Source: Leucobacter allii (GTDB taxonomy: Bacteria; Actinomycetota; Actinomycetes; Actinomycetales; Microbacteriaceae). Taken from it: a stretch of DNA of 64,000 nt. Every line of letters starts with the position of its first letter. Position 1 is the first letter of the stretch. Location: assembly GCF_022919155.1 (NCBI RefSeq), contig NZ_CP095045.1:1240001-1304000 (forward strand). The letters are read 5' to 3'. Positions 17,306-26,615 of the stretch are shown piece after piece. The notes under the pieces were generated by a model. The model was not told where the DNA came from, searched no databases, and was given only the letters and a program-made list of their open reading frames with translations. The translations under genes and the position numbers were made by a program.

Positions 17306-18381
17306 TGACCAGCTATCTGCTCGCCGGCGGCGGCACCGCCGGGCACGTGAACCCGCTCCTCGCCCTCGCCGACCTCATCCGCGCCGAGGAGCCCGAGGCC
17401 CGGATTGCGGTGCTCGGGACCCGGGAGGGGCTCGAGGCTCGCCTCGTCCCCGAGCGCGGCTACGAGCTCGTCACGATCGAGCGCCTGCCGTTCCCGCGCC
17501 GTCCGAACCTCGACGCGCTGCGCTTCCCCCGGCGCTTCGCCCGCGCCGTGCGGGCGGTGCGCGCGCTCATCAGGGAGCGGGGGATCGACGTCGTCGTCGG
17601 CTTCGGCGGGTACGCCTCGGCACCCGCCTACCGGGCGGGAGCGGCCGAGGGTGTGCCCGTCGTGATCCACGAGGCCAACGCGAAGCCGGGAATGGCGAAC
17701 CGGCTCGGCGCGCGCGCCACCCGCTTCGTCGGCGTCACGTTCCCGGGGACGCCGATCCCGCACGCCCGCGTCACCGGCATGCCGCTGCGGCCGGAGATCA
17801 CGGGGCTCGACCGCGCCGGGCTGCGCGCCGAGGCGCGCGCGCACTTCGGCCTCGATCCCGCGCGCCGCACGCTGCTCGTCACGGGCGGCTCCCTCGGGGC
17901 GCGCGCGATCAACCGGGGGATCGCCGGTGCGGCGGCCGAGCTCACCGCCGCGGGGATCCAGGTGCTCCACATCTGGGGCGGGCTCACGGAGCTCGAGGAT
18001 CCCGGCGTCGCCGACTACCGGGTGCTGGAGTACTGCGATCGCATGGACCTCGCCCTCGCCGCCTGCGACCTCGCCGTGTCGCGCGCGGGATCGACGACCG
18101 TCAGCGAGCTCGCCGGGCTCGGCGTCCCCGCCGTCCTCGTCCCCTACAGCCACGGCAACGGCGAGCAGCGCTTCAACGCCGCGAGCGTCGTGGCGGCCGG
18201 CGGGGCGCTGCTCGTGGAGGACGCGGAGCTCACACCGGCGTGGGTGCGGGAGACACTGATCCCGCTCGCGCTGGACGGAGCGCGACTCGCGCGGATGTCC
18301 GAGCGGGCCCGCGGTGTGGGGACGCTCGACGGCACGGAGCGGCTGCTGGCACTCGTCCGCGACGCGCTCGCGGCGCGCTGA
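17305..18381 (+). CDS. murG: UDP-GlcNAc:lipid I N-acetylglucosaminyltransferase MurG
   Basis: A 358-residue peripheral membrane glycosyltransferase making lipid II from lipid I. It opens with the GGGTAGHVNP loop and has FGGYASAPAY, HEANAKPGMANRL, TGMPLRPEI, TGGSLGARAINRG, the SRAGSTTVSELAGLGVPAVLVP segment (as SRAGSTTVSEL and GVPAVLVPYSHGNGEQ), and a short C-terminal helix. Its ATG overlaps the ftsW TGA. The next reading frame starts 4 nt after its stop and is not a cell-wall gene but an MFS transporter. Confidence 0.97.
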   Translation: MTSYLLAGGGTAGHVNPLLALADLIRAEEPEARIAVLGTREGLEARLVPERGYELVTIERLPFPRRPNLDALRFPRRFARAVRAVRALIRERGIDVVVGFGGYASAPAYRAGAAEGVPVVIHEANAKPGMANRLGARATRFVGVTFPGTPIPHARVTGMPLRPEITGLDRAGLRAEARAHFGLDPARRTLLVTGGSLGARAINRGIAGAAAELTAAGIQVLHIWGGLTELEDPGVADYRVLEYCDRMDLALAACDLAVSRAGSTTVSELAGLGVPAVLVPYSHGNGEQRFNAASVVAAGGALLVEDAELTPAWVRETLIPLALDGARLARMSERARGVGTLDGTERLLALVRDALAAR

Positions 18382-18384
18382 GCC

Positions 18385-19563
18385 GTGCGCGTCCCCGCCC
18401 GGCTCTGGGCGATGCTCGGCGTCATGGTCGTGGCCCAGGCCGCGACCACCGTCGTCACCGCCGCCCCGGCCTTCCTCATCCCGCACCTGCACACGGCGGA
18501 GGGGCTGAGCCTCGCCGCCGCCGGCCTCCTCGCCGGCGCGCCGAACCTCGGACTCGTGCTCTCGCTCGTCGCGTGGGGCGCCGCCACCGATCGCTTCGGC
18601 GAGCGCCGCGTGCTGCTCGCGGGTCTCGCGCTCACGGTCGTCGCCGTGGCGGCGTCGATGCTCGTCCACGGCTTCGCCTGGCTCGGCGTCGCGCTCGTGG
18701 TCGGCGGCGCGCTCTCCGCGTGCACGAACAGCGCGAGCGGCCGGCTCATCACCGGCTGGTTCCCGCCCGAGCGGCGCGGACTCGCGATGGGGATCAGGCA
18801 GACCTGCCAGCCCCTGGGCATGGCGATCGCCGCGCTCGGCGTGCCGCCGCTCGCGGAGGCCGGCGGGATCCCCGCGGCCCTGGGGCTCGGCGGCGCGCTG
18901 ACCCTGGTGAGCCTCGTCTGCTGCGCGGTCGCCGTGCGCGATCCGCAGCGGCCGCCGCGCGCCCAGATCGCGGCGGCGGGGAACCCCTACCGGGCATCGG
19001 GGACGCTCGCCCGGATCCACACGGTGTCGCTCCTCCTCGTCGTGCCGCAGTTCGCGCTGTCGACCTTCGGGCTCGTCTGGTTCACCGTCGGCTTCGGGTG
19101 GAGCGCGCTCGCTGCCGGCGCCCTCGTCGCCGGCGCCCAGTTCGCGGGGGCCGCGGGACGGATCCTCGTCGGCGTCTGGAGCGACCGGGTCGCCAGTCGC
19201 CTCGGGCCGCTCCGCCTCGTGGCGATCGTCGGCATCGTCGCGCTGCTGGCGACCGCCGCCTGCGGCTGGGCGGAGTGGGCGATCCCGGCCGCCATCGCGT
19301 ACGTCGTGGCGAGCTGCGTGAGCGTCGCGGACAACGGCCTCGCGTTCACCGCGGTCGCGGAGATCGCCGGGCCGGGATGGGCCGGCCGCGCGCTCGGCGT
19401 GCAGAACACGGGGCAGTTCCTCGCGGCGGCCGCCGTCGGTCCGGTGGTCGGCGCGGCCATCGGCCTCATCGGCGTCCCGGCCGCGCTGGCGCTCACGGCG
19501 CTCGCGCCCGCGATCGCGACGCCGCTCGTGCCCCGCCCCGAGGCCGAGCGACCCGCAGCCTGA
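18385..19563 (+). CDS. MFS transporter inserted in the dcw cluster
   Basis: A 392-residue protein with about 12 hydrophobic segments and major facilitator features: the loop [17 protein letters not shown] between helices 2 and 3 (MFS motif A), and [20 protein letters not shown] near the middle (shown in part: [14 protein letters not shown]), typical of the cyanate/nitrate-like and oxalate/formate-like groups. The substrate is unknown. It starts at GTG 4 nt after murG and should be cotranscribed with it. murC, which normally follows murG in actinobacteria, starts 121 bp later with its own promoter-like box. GC content and codon use look like those of its neighbours. Confidence 0.85.
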   Translation: MRVPARLWAMLGVMVVAQAATTVVTAAPAFLIPHLHTAEGLSLAAAGLLAGAPNLGLVLSLVAWGAATDRFGERRVLLAGLALTVVAVAASMLVHGFAWLGVALVVGGALSACTNSASGRLITGWFPPERRGLAMGIRQTCQPLGMAIAALGVPPLAEAGGIPAALGLGGALTLVSLVCCAVAVRDPQRPPRAQIAAAGNPYRASGTLARIHTVSLLLVVPQFALSTFGLVWFTVGFGWSALAAGALVAGAQFAGAAGRILVGVWSDRVASRLGPLRLVAIVGIVALLATAACGWAEWAIPAAIAYVVASCVSVADNGLAFTAVAEIAGPGWAGRALGVQNTGQFLAAAAVGPVVGAAIGLIGVPAALALTALAPAIATPLVPRPEAERPAA

Positions 19564-19647
19564 CCGCGCCCCGCTCCGGCCGTCCGGCGACCTCGGTTCT
19601 CCCCGGCCGGGCGCGCGGGTCTCACCGCGCGCCCGGGCGGGGAGCGG

Positions 19648-19653
19648 TACGCT
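19648..19653 (+). promoter_or_regulatory. -10 box for murC-ftsQ
   Basis: TACGCT 31 nt before the murC ATG, leaving a short leader with a strong Shine-Dalgarno (TAGGAGGA, 19674-19681). Confidence 0.45.
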
Positions 19654-19684
19654 GGAGTGTCGTTTCGCCCCGCTAGGAGGACCC

Positions 19685-21124
19685 ATGATCTATCCCGATC
19701 TCGAGCTCGAGATCCCCGCCGATCTGGGCAGGGTGCATTTCGTGGGCATCGGCGGCTCCGGCATGAGCGGGATCGCGCGGATGATGCACCAGGCCGGCGT
19801 CCCCGTCACCGGCTCCGATCGCAGCGCGAACTACTCGACGGCGGCCCTCGAGGCCATCGGGATCCCCGTGGCGATCGGGCACGACGCGGCGAACGTCGGG
19901 GATGCCGACACGCTCGTCGTGACGGGCGCGCTGTGGCAGGACAACCCCGAGTACCGTGCCGCCCTGGAGCGCGGTCTGCCGGTGCTCCACCGCTCGCAGG
20001 GCCTCGCCTGGCTCGCGCGGGGCAAGCGGGTCGTGTCGGTCGCCGGGGCGCACGGGAAGACGACCTCCACCGGGATGATCGTGACGGGCCTGCTCGGTGC
20101 CGGCGCGGATCCCTCGTTCGTCAACGGCGGCATCATCGAGTCCCTCGGCGTGAGCTCCGGGCAGGGCAGCGACGAGCTCTTCGTGATCGAGGCCGACGAG
20201 TCGGACAAGTCGTTCCTGCTCTACGACACCGCCATCGCGCTCATCACGAACGTGGATCCGGAGCACCTCGACTTCTACGGCTCGCGCGAGGCGTTCATGG
20301 CGGCATTCGTCGACTTCGCCCGCGGCGCGCGCGAGCAGCTCGTCATCTCGGCGGACGATCCGGGGGCCCGCGAGGTGCTCGCGGCGCTCCGCGCCGATCC
20401 GGCCTTCGACGCCTCCCGGATCCGCACCTTCGGCGAGGCCGCCGACGCCGATGTGCGGCTCGTCGAGGTCGACACGAGCGGGCCGGCGCGGTTCGCCGTC
20501 GAGCTCGCGGGCCCCGACGGCGTGGAGCGCCACGAGGCCGCGCTCTCCGTGTACGGCAGGCACAACGCCGTGAACGCCGTCGGCGCGCTCGCGGTGCTCA
20601 CGGGACTCGGCTTCGAGGCCGGCGCCGCGCTGGCCGCCATCGCGGAGTTCGGCGGCACGAAGCGCCGCTTCGAGTTCCACGCAGAGGTCGGGGGAGTGCG
20701 GGTCTACGACGACTACGCGCACCACCCCACGGAGGTTGCGGCGCTGCTCGACTCGGCCCGCGCGGTCGTGGGCGAAGGGCGGCTCATCGCCGTCCATCAG
20801 CCGCACCTCTACAGTCGCACCGGCCTCCTCCACCGCGAGTTCGCCGAGGTGCTCGAGCGCGGCGCCGACCACACCGTCGTGCTCGCCGTCGACGGCGCCA
20901 GGGAAGATCCGGTGCCCGGGGTCACCGGCGCGCTCGTGGCCGATGACTTCACGGACGCGGATCGCGTGGCCTACGTCCCCGAGTGGCAGGAGGCGGCGGA
21001 CTACCTCGCCGCGTTCGCACGGCCGGGCGACGTGCTCGTCACGATGAGCTGCGGCACGGTGTACCGGATCATTCCGCAGATCGTCGAGGCGCTGCGCGAG
21101 CGCGTCTCCCCGGAAGGCCGATGA
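19685..21124 (+). CDS. murC: UDP-MurNAc:L-alanine ligase MurC
   Basis: A 479-residue Mur ligase that adds the first amino acid (L-Ala) to UDP-MurNAc. It has [19 protein letters not shown] (UDP-sugar loop), GSDRS, the ATP loop [13 protein letters not shown] (about 121), [41 protein letters not shown] and HQPHLYSRT. The ATG is set by TAGGAGGA directly upstream. It is separated from murG by the MFS gene and probably transcribed with ftsQ, which starts 13 nt after its stop. Confidence 0.97.
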   Translation: MIYPDLELEIPADLGRVHFVGIGGSGMSGIARMMHQAGVPVTGSDRSANYSTAALEAIGIPVAIGHDAANVGDADTLVVTGALWQDNPEYRAALERGLPVLHRSQGLAWLARGKRVVSVAGAHGKTTSTGMIVTGLLGAGADPSFVNGGIIESLGVSSGQGSDELFVIEADESDKSFLLYDTAIALITNVDPEHLDFYGSREAFMAAFVDFARGAREQLVISADDPGAREVLAALRADPAFDASRIRTFGEAADADVRLVEVDTSGPARFAVELAGPDGVERHEAALSVYGRHNAVNAVGALAVLTGLGFEAGAALAAIAEFGGTKRRFEFHAEVGGVRVYDDYAHHPTEVAALLDSARAVVGEGRLIAVHQPHLYSRTGLLHREFAEVLERGADHTVVLAVDGAREDPVPGVTGALVADDFTDADRVAYVPEWQEAADYLAAFARPGDVLVTMSCGTVYRIIPQIVEALRERVSPEGR

Positions 21125-21137
21125 GGCGGCGCGAGCG

Positions 21138-22277
21138 ATGAAGCGGCCGAGCGGCTTCGACCGGCGCCCGGAACCGCGGCGCCCCGGGCGCGGGCGGACG
21201 GGCGACCGCGCCGCGGAGCCGTCGGCCGCGCCGGTGACCGGACTACCGGAGACCGGACCGCCGGGAGCCGGTGCGCCCGGACCCGGACTGCCGGGGTCCG
21301 GGGCACCGGAGACTGCGCCGCGCGAGGCCGATGCGCCGGAGCGCGACGCGCCGTCCCCCCTCGCTCCGACGGTCGATCTCGGCGAGCTCCGCGCGGGGCG
21401 CGACGACGCGGCCGTCGCCCCCGCCGGGGACGGGCGGCTGGGGGCGGCGCTCGCCCGCCTGCGGCGGGAGCCGGGCGAGGATCCCGTGCGGGACGCGGAG
21501 GCGCGCGTGCGCGCGGCCGAACGCCGGGTGCGCGCCGCGGGTCGCGAGCGGAAGGCGCGATTCCGGCGCGAGCGCCGACGCTTCTCGGCGCTCGCCCGCG
21601 CGCGACGGCGGCGCTGGCTCATCGCGGGGTCCGCGGTCGCGGCGCTCGCGCTGTTCGTCGGCGTCGGCGTGCTCACGCCGCTCATGGCCGTCGCCTCGGT
21701 GCGGCTGGAGGGGGCGTCGCAGGTCGACGCCGCGGCCGTCGAAGCCGCGCTCGCCGAGCTCGAGGGGAGACCGCTCGCGCTCGTGGAGGACGCCGATGTG
21801 CACCGCGCCCTCGAGGGCTTCCCGCTGATCCAGAAGTACGCCGTCGAGCGGGTGCCTCCGCACACGCTGATCGTGCGGATCGAGGAGCGCGTCCCCGTGC
21901 TCGCGATCGGATCCGACGGGGACGGCTACGCGCTCTACGACGCCGCGGGCGTCGTGCTCGGGGCGTCCGAGACCCCGATCGCCGGCGTGCCCCTCGGCGG
22001 CGGGGCGATCGCGGACGTCTCCTCACCGGCCTTCGCCTCGGCGTCGGCCGCGCTCAGGGACATGCCGGCGGAACTGCGCTCCCGGATGACCGCGGCGACG
22101 GCGACGAGCGCGCAGGACGTGACCTTCACGCTCGACACGGGCGTCTCCGTGCTCTGGGGCGACGCGGATCGCTCGGCCCTCAAGTCCGTCGTGCTCGGGC
22201 AGATGCTGACCGCGCTCGGCGACCGTCCCGTCGAGCAGATCGACGTCTCCTCCTCGGAGGCGCCCGTCTTCCGGTGA
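21138..22277 (+). CDS. ftsQ: Cell division protein FtsQ
   Basis: A 379-residue bitopic divisome protein. A long Pro/Gly/Ala-rich cytoplasmic N-terminus (about 1-155, with GPPGAGAPGPGLPGSGAP and an Arg-rich stretch) precedes a single membrane helix (LIAGSAVAALALFVGVGVL, about 161-179). It is followed by a POTRA domain (VASVRLEGASQVDAAAVEAAL to ERVPPHTLIVRIEERVPV, partial quotes) and the FtsQ beta domain with YALYDAAGVVL and a C-terminal VEQIDVSSSEAPVFR. Position between murC and ftsZ supports the call. No clear Shine-Dalgarno is seen; translation may be coupled to murC. Confidence 0.92.
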   Translation: MKRPSGFDRRPEPRRPGRGRTGDRAAEPSAAPVTGLPETGPPGAGAPGPGLPGSGAPETAPREADAPERDAPSPLAPTVDLGELRAGRDDAAVAPAGDGRLGAALARLRREPGEDPVRDAEARVRAAERRVRAAGRERKARFRRERRRFSALARARRRRWLIAGSAVAALALFVGVGVLTPLMAVASVRLEGASQVDAAAVEAALAELEGRPLALVEDADVHRALEGFPLIQKYAVERVPPHTLIVRIEERVPVLAIGSDGDGYALYDAAGVVLGASETPIAGVPLGGGAIADVSSPAFASASAALRDMPAELRSRMTAATATSAQDVTFTLDTGVSVLWGDADRSALKSVVLGQMLTALGDRPVEQIDVSSSEAPVFR

Positions 22278-22396
22278 CCGAGGCTCGCCGAGCGACTCGC
22301 CGACCGCGGGGAGCGAGCTGCGCTCGTTCGGCGTGTCTCGGGGCGCGCGGTCGTCGCTGGCCCTACCGTGGTGCGCAGGAAATGTATACGGCGATA

Positions 22397-22431
22397 CTAA
22401 CCTTGAATCTTAGGTAAAGGTTGAAGGTTAG
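22397..22431. promoter_or_regulatory. Inverted repeat in the ftsZ promoter/leader region
   Basis: CTAACCTT and AAGGTTAG form an 8-bp inverted repeat 35 bp across. The right half also carries overlapping direct repeats of AGGTT/AGGTA. A GATACT box (22393-22398) abuts the left arm. The stretch is AT-rich against its surroundings and lies 16 nt before ftsZ, so it may be an operator or a 5'-leader hairpin. Confidence 0.5.
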
Positions 22432-22446
22432 GGGCGGAGGATCCAG

Positions 22447-23676
22447 GTGTCAGGCAACCAGAACTACCTCGCGGTGATCAAGGTCGTCGGTGTGGGCGGC
22501 GGCGGCGTGAACGCCGTCAACCGCATGATCGAGCTCGGCCTGCGCGGCGTCGAGTTCATCGCCGTCAACACCGACGCGCAGGCGCTGCTGCTCAGCGACG
22601 CCGACGTGAAGCTCGACGTCGGCAGGGAGCTCACGCGCGGGCTCGGCGCCGGCGCCGACCCGGAGGTAGGACGGCGCGCCGCCGAGGACCACGCCGAGGA
22701 GATCGAGGAGGCCCTCGCGGGCGCCGACATGGTGTTCGTCACCGCGGGCGAGGGCGGCGGCACCGGCACGGGCGCCGCGCCCGTCGTCGCGCGGATCGCC
22801 AAGTCCATCGGCGCGCTGACCATCGGCGTCGTGACGCGCCCCTTCAGCTTCGAGGGCAAGCGCCGCGCGGCCCAGGCCGATGCGGGCGTCAGCACGCTCC
22901 GCGAAGCGGTCGACACCCTCATCGTCGTGCCGAACGACCGCCTCCTCGACATCAGCGAGCCGGGCATCAGCATGATCGAGGCCTTCGCCGCCGCCGATCA
23001 GGTGCTGCTCGCCGGCGTCTCAGGCATCACGGACCTCATCACGACACCCGGCCTCATCAATCTCGACTTCGCGGACGTCAAGTCCGTGATGCAGGGCGCG
23101 GGGGCCGCGCTCATGGGCATCGGATCGGCGCGCGGCGCCGACCGGGCCATCAAGGCGGCCGAGCTCGCGGTCGCCTCGCCCCTGCTCGAGGCATCGGTCG
23201 AGGGCGCGCACGGCGTGCTGCTGTCGATCCAGGGCTCCTCGAACCTGGCGCTCAGCGAGATCTACGAGGCGTCGACCCTCGTGCAGGACGTCGTCCATCC
23301 CGAGGCGAACATCATCTTCGGCACGGTGATCGACGACACCCTCGGCGACGAGGTGCGCGTGACGGTCATCGCGGCCGGATTCGACGCCGAGCCGAGCCCG
23401 CAGGTCTCGGCCCCCGAGCGCGGTCGCCGCGGCAGCCACGTCGAAGGCCTCGAGGAGGTCGCGGCGGGGCGGCCCGCCGCGGCGGCCACCGCCGAGGCGA
23501 CGGGGCTCGGCTTCCCCGGGTTCAACGGCAATGTCGAGCGCGATCCCGAGCGCGGGGCGCCGGCCACCGGTCAGTTCGGCGAGGTGCTCGCCAACCCGCC
23601 GGTCGAGGCGCAGCTGCCCGACCCCGCCTTCGACGGCGACGACGACGACCTCGACATCCCCGACTTCCTGAAGTAG
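22447..23676 (+). CDS. ftsZ: Cell division protein FtsZ
   Basis: Tubulin-like GTPase of 409 residues that forms the Z ring. It has [18 protein letters not shown], the tubulin signature [15 protein letters not shown] (about 102), [18 protein letters not shown], the T7 loop [14 protein letters not shown] and [13 protein letters not shown] linker of about 70 variable residues leads to the C-terminal peptide [12 protein letters not shown], which binds SepF and other partners. GTG start with GGAGG at 22436-22440. It has its own promoter-like region, separated from ftsQ by 169 bp. Confidence 0.98.
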   Translation: MSGNQNYLAVIKVVGVGGGGVNAVNRMIELGLRGVEFIAVNTDAQALLLSDADVKLDVGRELTRGLGAGADPEVGRRAAEDHAEEIEEALAGADMVFVTAGEGGGTGTGAAPVVARIAKSIGALTIGVVTRPFSFEGKRRAAQADAGVSTLREAVDTLIVVPNDRLLDISEPGISMIEAFAAADQVLLAGVSGITDLITTPGLINLDFADVKSVMQGAGAALMGIGSARGADRAIKAAELAVASPLLEASVEGAHGVLLSIQGSSNLALSEIYEASTLVQDVVHPEANIIFGTVIDDTLGDEVRVTVIAAGFDAEPSPQVSAPERGRRGSHVEGLEEVAAGRPAAAATAEATGLGFPGFNGNVERDPERGAPATGQFGEVLANPPVEAQLPDPAFDGDDDDLDIPDFLK

Positions 23677-23681
23677 GCGCG

Positions 23682-24389
23682 ATGGCAGTCGAGGCATCGG
23701 CGGATCCCGCCCTCGCGGACCGCCTCTCCGCGGTCAGGGAGGGGATCGCCGTGGCCAGCCGAGCGGCGGGACGCGGCGAGGACGCGACGACGCTCATCGT
23801 CGTCACGAAGTTCCACCCCGCCGCGCTCGTACGCGCGCTCGCCGGGCTCGGCGTGCGCGACGTGGGGGAGAACCGGCACCAGGAGGCGCAGGCCAAGGCG
23901 GAGGAACTCGCCGGGCTCGGGCTGCGCTGGCATTTCGTCGGGCAGTTGCAGACGAAGAAGGCGCGGCAGGCGGCGCGGTACGCGGCGGCGATCCACTCGA
24001 TCGACCGCGAGCGGCTCGTCGACGCTCTCGCCCTCGGACCGGAGGAAGCACCCGGTCGCGTCATCGACGCCTTCCTCCAGATCAATCTCACCGACGACCC
24101 GGGGCGCGGCGGCGTCGCCCCCGAGGGGATCGAGGCGCTCGCGGAGCGCGTCCTCCAGGCGCCGGGCCTCCGTCTGCGCGGCGTCATGGCCGTGGCGCCG
24201 CTCGAGGAACCGCCGGCCGCGGCGTTCGCGCGGCTCGCCGGATACTCGGATCGCGTGCGCGCGCTGGACCCCGCCGCCGACCGGATCTCGGCCGGCATGA
24301 CCCACGACTACGCCGAGGCCATCGCCGCGGGGGCGACACACCTCCGCATCGGCAGCGCAATCACCGGGAAACGCCCGGAGCCCCGGTAG
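23682..24389 (+). CDS. yggS: PLP-binding homeostasis protein, YggS/YlmE family
   Basis: A 235-residue TIM-barrel pyridoxal-phosphate protein without known catalytic activity, involved in vitamin B6 and amino-acid homeostasis. Motifs are LIVVTKFHP (PLP lysine), DVGENRHQEAQAK, WHFVGQLQTKKARQA, HSIDRERLVDAL, LQINLTDDPGRGG, GVMAVAPLEEP and ISAGMTHDYAEAIAAGATHLRIGSAI (C-terminal part GATHLRIGSAI). It lies 5 nt after ftsZ. The pgeF (YfiH) gene often found between ftsZ and yggS in actinobacteria is absent. Confidence 0.95.
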   Translation: MAVEASADPALADRLSAVREGIAVASRAAGRGEDATTLIVVTKFHPAALVRALAGLGVRDVGENRHQEAQAKAEELAGLGLRWHFVGQLQTKKARQAARYAAAIHSIDRERLVDALALGPEEAPGRVIDAFLQINLTDDPGRGGVAPEGIEALAERVLQAPGLRLRGVMAVAPLEEPPAAAFARLAGYSDRVRALDPAADRISAGMTHDYAEAIAAGATHLRIGSAITGKRPEPR

Positions 24390-24392
24390 TCT
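24387..24392 (+). promoter_or_regulatory. Possible -10 box for sepF
   Basis: TAGTCT overlapping the yggS stop codon, 27 nt before the sepF ATG, with Shine-Dalgarno GGGAGAGAAG in between. Confidence 0.35.
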
Positions 24393-24419
24393 CGAAGCAC
24401 CGCACCGTTGGGAGAGAAG

Positions 24420-24926
24420 ATGAGCAACCCGCTGAAGAAGACCATGGTGTTCCTGGGCCTCGCCGAGGAGGAACTCGAGGAGCAGGCCGCCCAGTCGCAG
24501 CAGGCGCAGCCGACCCAGCGCCAGAGCGCACCCGCCGCCCAGGCGAAGGCGGAGCCCGCACCGCGGCCCGCCGCCCAGCGCGCCGCGGTGACGCCGCTGC
24601 GCCGCGTCACCCCGACCAAGCCCCAGTCGGCCCCGTCCATGAACGAGATCCTCACGGTGCACCCCGGCGAGTACCGGGACGCGAAGGTCATCGCCGAGAG
24701 CTTCCGCGAGGGGATCCCCGTGATCATCAATCTCTCGCGCATGGAGGACGCCGAGGCGAAGCGCCTCATCGACTTCGCGAGCGGGCTGACGATGGGGCTC
24801 CACGGACGCATCGAGCGGGTCACGAGCAAGGTCTTCCTGCTCTCGCCCGAGCACATCGAGGTGGGCAGCGCCGAGGAGGCGCCGCAGGGCGACGGCGGTT
24901 CCTTCTTCGTCGCTCCCTCGGCGTAG
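24420..24926 (+). CDS. sepF: Cell division protein SepF
   Basis: A 168-residue membrane-associated FtsZ anchor. An N-terminal amphipathic helix (MSNPLKKTMVFLGLAEEE) and a Gln/Ala/Pro-rich linker lead to the globular SepF domain: NEILTVHPGEYRDAKVIAE, GIPVIINLSRMEDAEAKRLIDF, ASGLTMGLHGRIERV and KVFLLSPEHIEV (shown as short segments). The ATG at 24420 follows GGGAGAG; a TTG four codons upstream is less likely. In actinobacteria lacking FtsA and ZipA, SepF is the main membrane tether of the Z ring. Confidence 0.95.
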   Translation: MSNPLKKTMVFLGLAEEELEEQAAQSQQAQPTQRQSAPAAQAKAEPAPRPAAQRAAVTPLRRVTPTKPQSAPSMNEILTVHPGEYRDAKVIAESFREGIPVIINLSRMEDAEAKRLIDFASGLTMGLHGRIERVTSKVFLLSPEHIEVGSAEEAPQGDGGSFFVAPSA

Positions 24927-24929
24927 GCC

Positions 24930-25226
24930 GTGGGGATCGTCCTCGCGATCGGGACCGTACTGCAGATCGCGCTCCGGATCTACATCTTCGTGCTCTGGGC
25001 CCGCTTCGTGCTGGACTGGATCCTGGTGCTCAACCGCCGGTTCCGTCCCCGGGGCGTGCTCGCGGTGCTCATCGAGCTCGTCTACACCCTGACGGATCCG
25101 CCGATCAAGATGTTCAGGCGCGTCCTGCCGCCCATCAGGATCGGCCAGATCTCCCTCGATCTCGGCTGGATGCTCACGCTCCTGGCCTGCTGGATCCTGC
25201 TCGCGCTCATCCCGGGATGGGCGTAG
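24930..25226 (+). CDS. YggT-family membrane protein
   Basis: A 98-residue integral membrane protein with two to three hydrophobic segments (IGTVLQIALRIYIFVLWARF near the N-terminus and LGWMLTLLACWILLALI at the end) around a conserved DPPIKMFRRVLPPIRIG loop typical of YggT. GTG start 3 nt after sepF, so cotranslated. The family lies between sepF and divIVA in most actinobacteria and is linked to division or osmotic tolerance; its molecular role is unknown. Confidence 0.92.
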   Translation: MGIVLAIGTVLQIALRIYIFVLWARFVLDWILVLNRRFRPRGVLAVLIELVYTLTDPPIKMFRRVLPPIRIGQISLDLGWMLTLLACWILLALIPGWA

Positions 25227-25263
25227 CCCGAGCGCGGACCTGCGCGAAACCGACATTATTTGC

Positions 25264-25292
25264 TAGCGTTGATGCAGACCACGTCAGTGGTC
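25264..25292 (+). promoter_or_regulatory. divIVA promoter -10 and 5'-leader inverted repeat
   Basis: TAGCGT at 25264-25269 is a -10-type box, followed by the inverted repeat GACCAC-GTCA-GTGGTC (25277-25292) within the probable leader. A weak Shine-Dalgarno (AAAGAGA) precedes the ATG at 25315. Confidence 0.45.
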
Positions 25293-25314
25293 ACGAAGCG
25301 AAAGAGACGTAACG

Positions 25315-25998
25315 ATGGCCCTGACTCCCGAAGATGTCGTGAATCAGAAGTTCACGATCACCAAGTTCCGCGACGGCTACGATCTCGACCAGGTCGATGA
25401 TTTCCTCGACACGATCGTCGAGGAGCTGCGTCTGCACGAGCAGGAGAAGGCGGAGCTGCGCGGGCAGATCGAGGAGCTCGAGGCGAAGCTCGCGGCCTGC
25501 GAAGCCGGCAAGGGCGCCGAGACCAGCACGCCCCGGGAGGATGCCGTGGCGTCCGAGCAGACCATCGTCGTCGAGGCGCCGGCACCGGCCGCCCCCGTGG
25601 CGGCCGCGCCGCCCGTGGCGGAGTCCGCGGCCGTGCCGCAGCCCGACGCGGTGAAGTCGAGCGCCATGCTGCAGCTCGCCCTCGAGCTCCACGACAAGCA
25701 CGTGCACGAGGGCGAGTCCACCCGCGACGCGCTCATCAGCGAGGCCGAGGCCAAGCGCGATCAGATGATCGAGGACGCGGAGCGCACCGCGCGCCAGCTC
25801 GTCGAGGAGGCGCAGAAGCAGCGCGCCGAGGAGCTGCGCGTGCTCGGCGACGAGCGCAGCGATCTGCAGTTCAAGATCAAGGACCTGCGGCAGTTCGAGG
25901 GCGAGTACCGCTCCACGCTCCGCTCCTACATCCAGTCCCAGCTGCGCGGGCTCGACGGCTCGCCCGAGCCGGCCGGCGCGCCGGACGGCCTGCAGTAG
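25315..25998 (+). CDS. divIVA: Polar growth and division protein DivIVA (Wag31)
   Basis: A 227-residue coiled-coil protein that marks cell poles and organises wall synthesis in actinobacteria. The N-terminal lipid-binding domain MALTPEDVVNQKFTITKF with RDGYDLDQVDDFLDTIVEEL is highly conserved. A first coiled coil continues to about residue 62. An Ala/Pro-rich linker (about 75-110) is followed by a second coiled coil (LISEAEAKRDQMIEDAERTA, continuing to RSTLRSYIQSQL). It has its own promoter and closes the dcw cluster. Confidence 0.96.
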   Translation: MALTPEDVVNQKFTITKFRDGYDLDQVDDFLDTIVEELRLHEQEKAELRGQIEELEAKLAACEAGKGAETSTPREDAVASEQTIVVEAPAPAAPVAAAPPVAESAAVPQPDAVKSSAMLQLALELHDKHVHEGESTRDALISEAEAKRDQMIEDAERTARQLVEEAQKQRAEELRVLGDERSDLQFKIKDLRQFEGEYRSTLRSYIQSQLRGLDGSPEPAGAPDGLQ

Positions 25999-26006
25999 CC
26001 GGGAGC

Positions 26007-26615
26007 GTGAACGAAGCTTCCGACGCGGCGGGTCATCCCGCCGCCCCCGTCTCATCGCGACGCCGAGCCGTGCCCCTGCTGCTGCTCGGCGTCGCGATCG
26101 CCGTGTTCGCGGCCGATCAGCTCGTCAAGAACTGGGTCGTCGCGACGCTCCCCGAGGGCGAATCCGTCCCGGTGCTCGGCGAGTTCCTGCAGTGGCACTT
26201 CGTGCGCAATCCGGGAGCCGCGTTCTCGTTCGCGAGCGGCGCCACCTGGATCTTCACGATCCTGGCGGCGGTCGTGGTCGTCGTGATCCTGTGGCAGATC
26301 CGGCGCCTGCGCTCCCTGCCGTGGGCCATCTTCCTGGGTCTGCTCCTCGGCGGCGTGCTCGGCAACCTCACGGACCGCCTCACGCGCGCACCCGGATTCC
26401 CGGAGGGGCACGTGATCGACTTCATCCTCACCCCGTGGATGTGGCTCGGCTTCCCCCCGGCGATCTACAACATCGCCGACATGGGCATCGTCGTCGGCAT
26501 GGCGCTGTTCATCGTCATCACGCTGCTCGGCCTGCCCATCGACGGATCGCCCCGGCAGCGTCGGCGCGCGGAGGCGCCCGAGGCGAGCGAGGAGCCGGGC
26601 GATGGAGCACCGTAG
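26007..26615 (+). CDS. lspA: Lipoprotein signal peptidase LspA
   Basis: Signal peptidase II, 202 residues, an aspartic membrane protease that removes signal peptides from diacylated prolipoproteins. Four membrane helices. Conserved blocks are [32 protein letters not shown] (first catalytic Asp) and [11 protein letters not shown] (second catalytic Asp). GTG start preceded by GGGAG. The acidic C-terminal tail overlaps the first 14 bases of the pseudouridine synthase gene, a common actinobacterial pairing. Confidence 0.96.
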   Translation: MNEASDAAGHPAAPVSSRRRAVPLLLLGVAIAVFAADQLVKNWVVATLPEGESVPVLGEFLQWHFVRNPGAAFSFASGATWIFTILAAVVVVVILWQIRRLRSLPWAIFLGLLLGGVLGNLTDRLTRAPGFPEGHVIDFILTPWMWLGFPPAIYNIADMGIVVGMALFIVITLLGLPIDGSPRQRRRAEAPEASEEPGDGAP

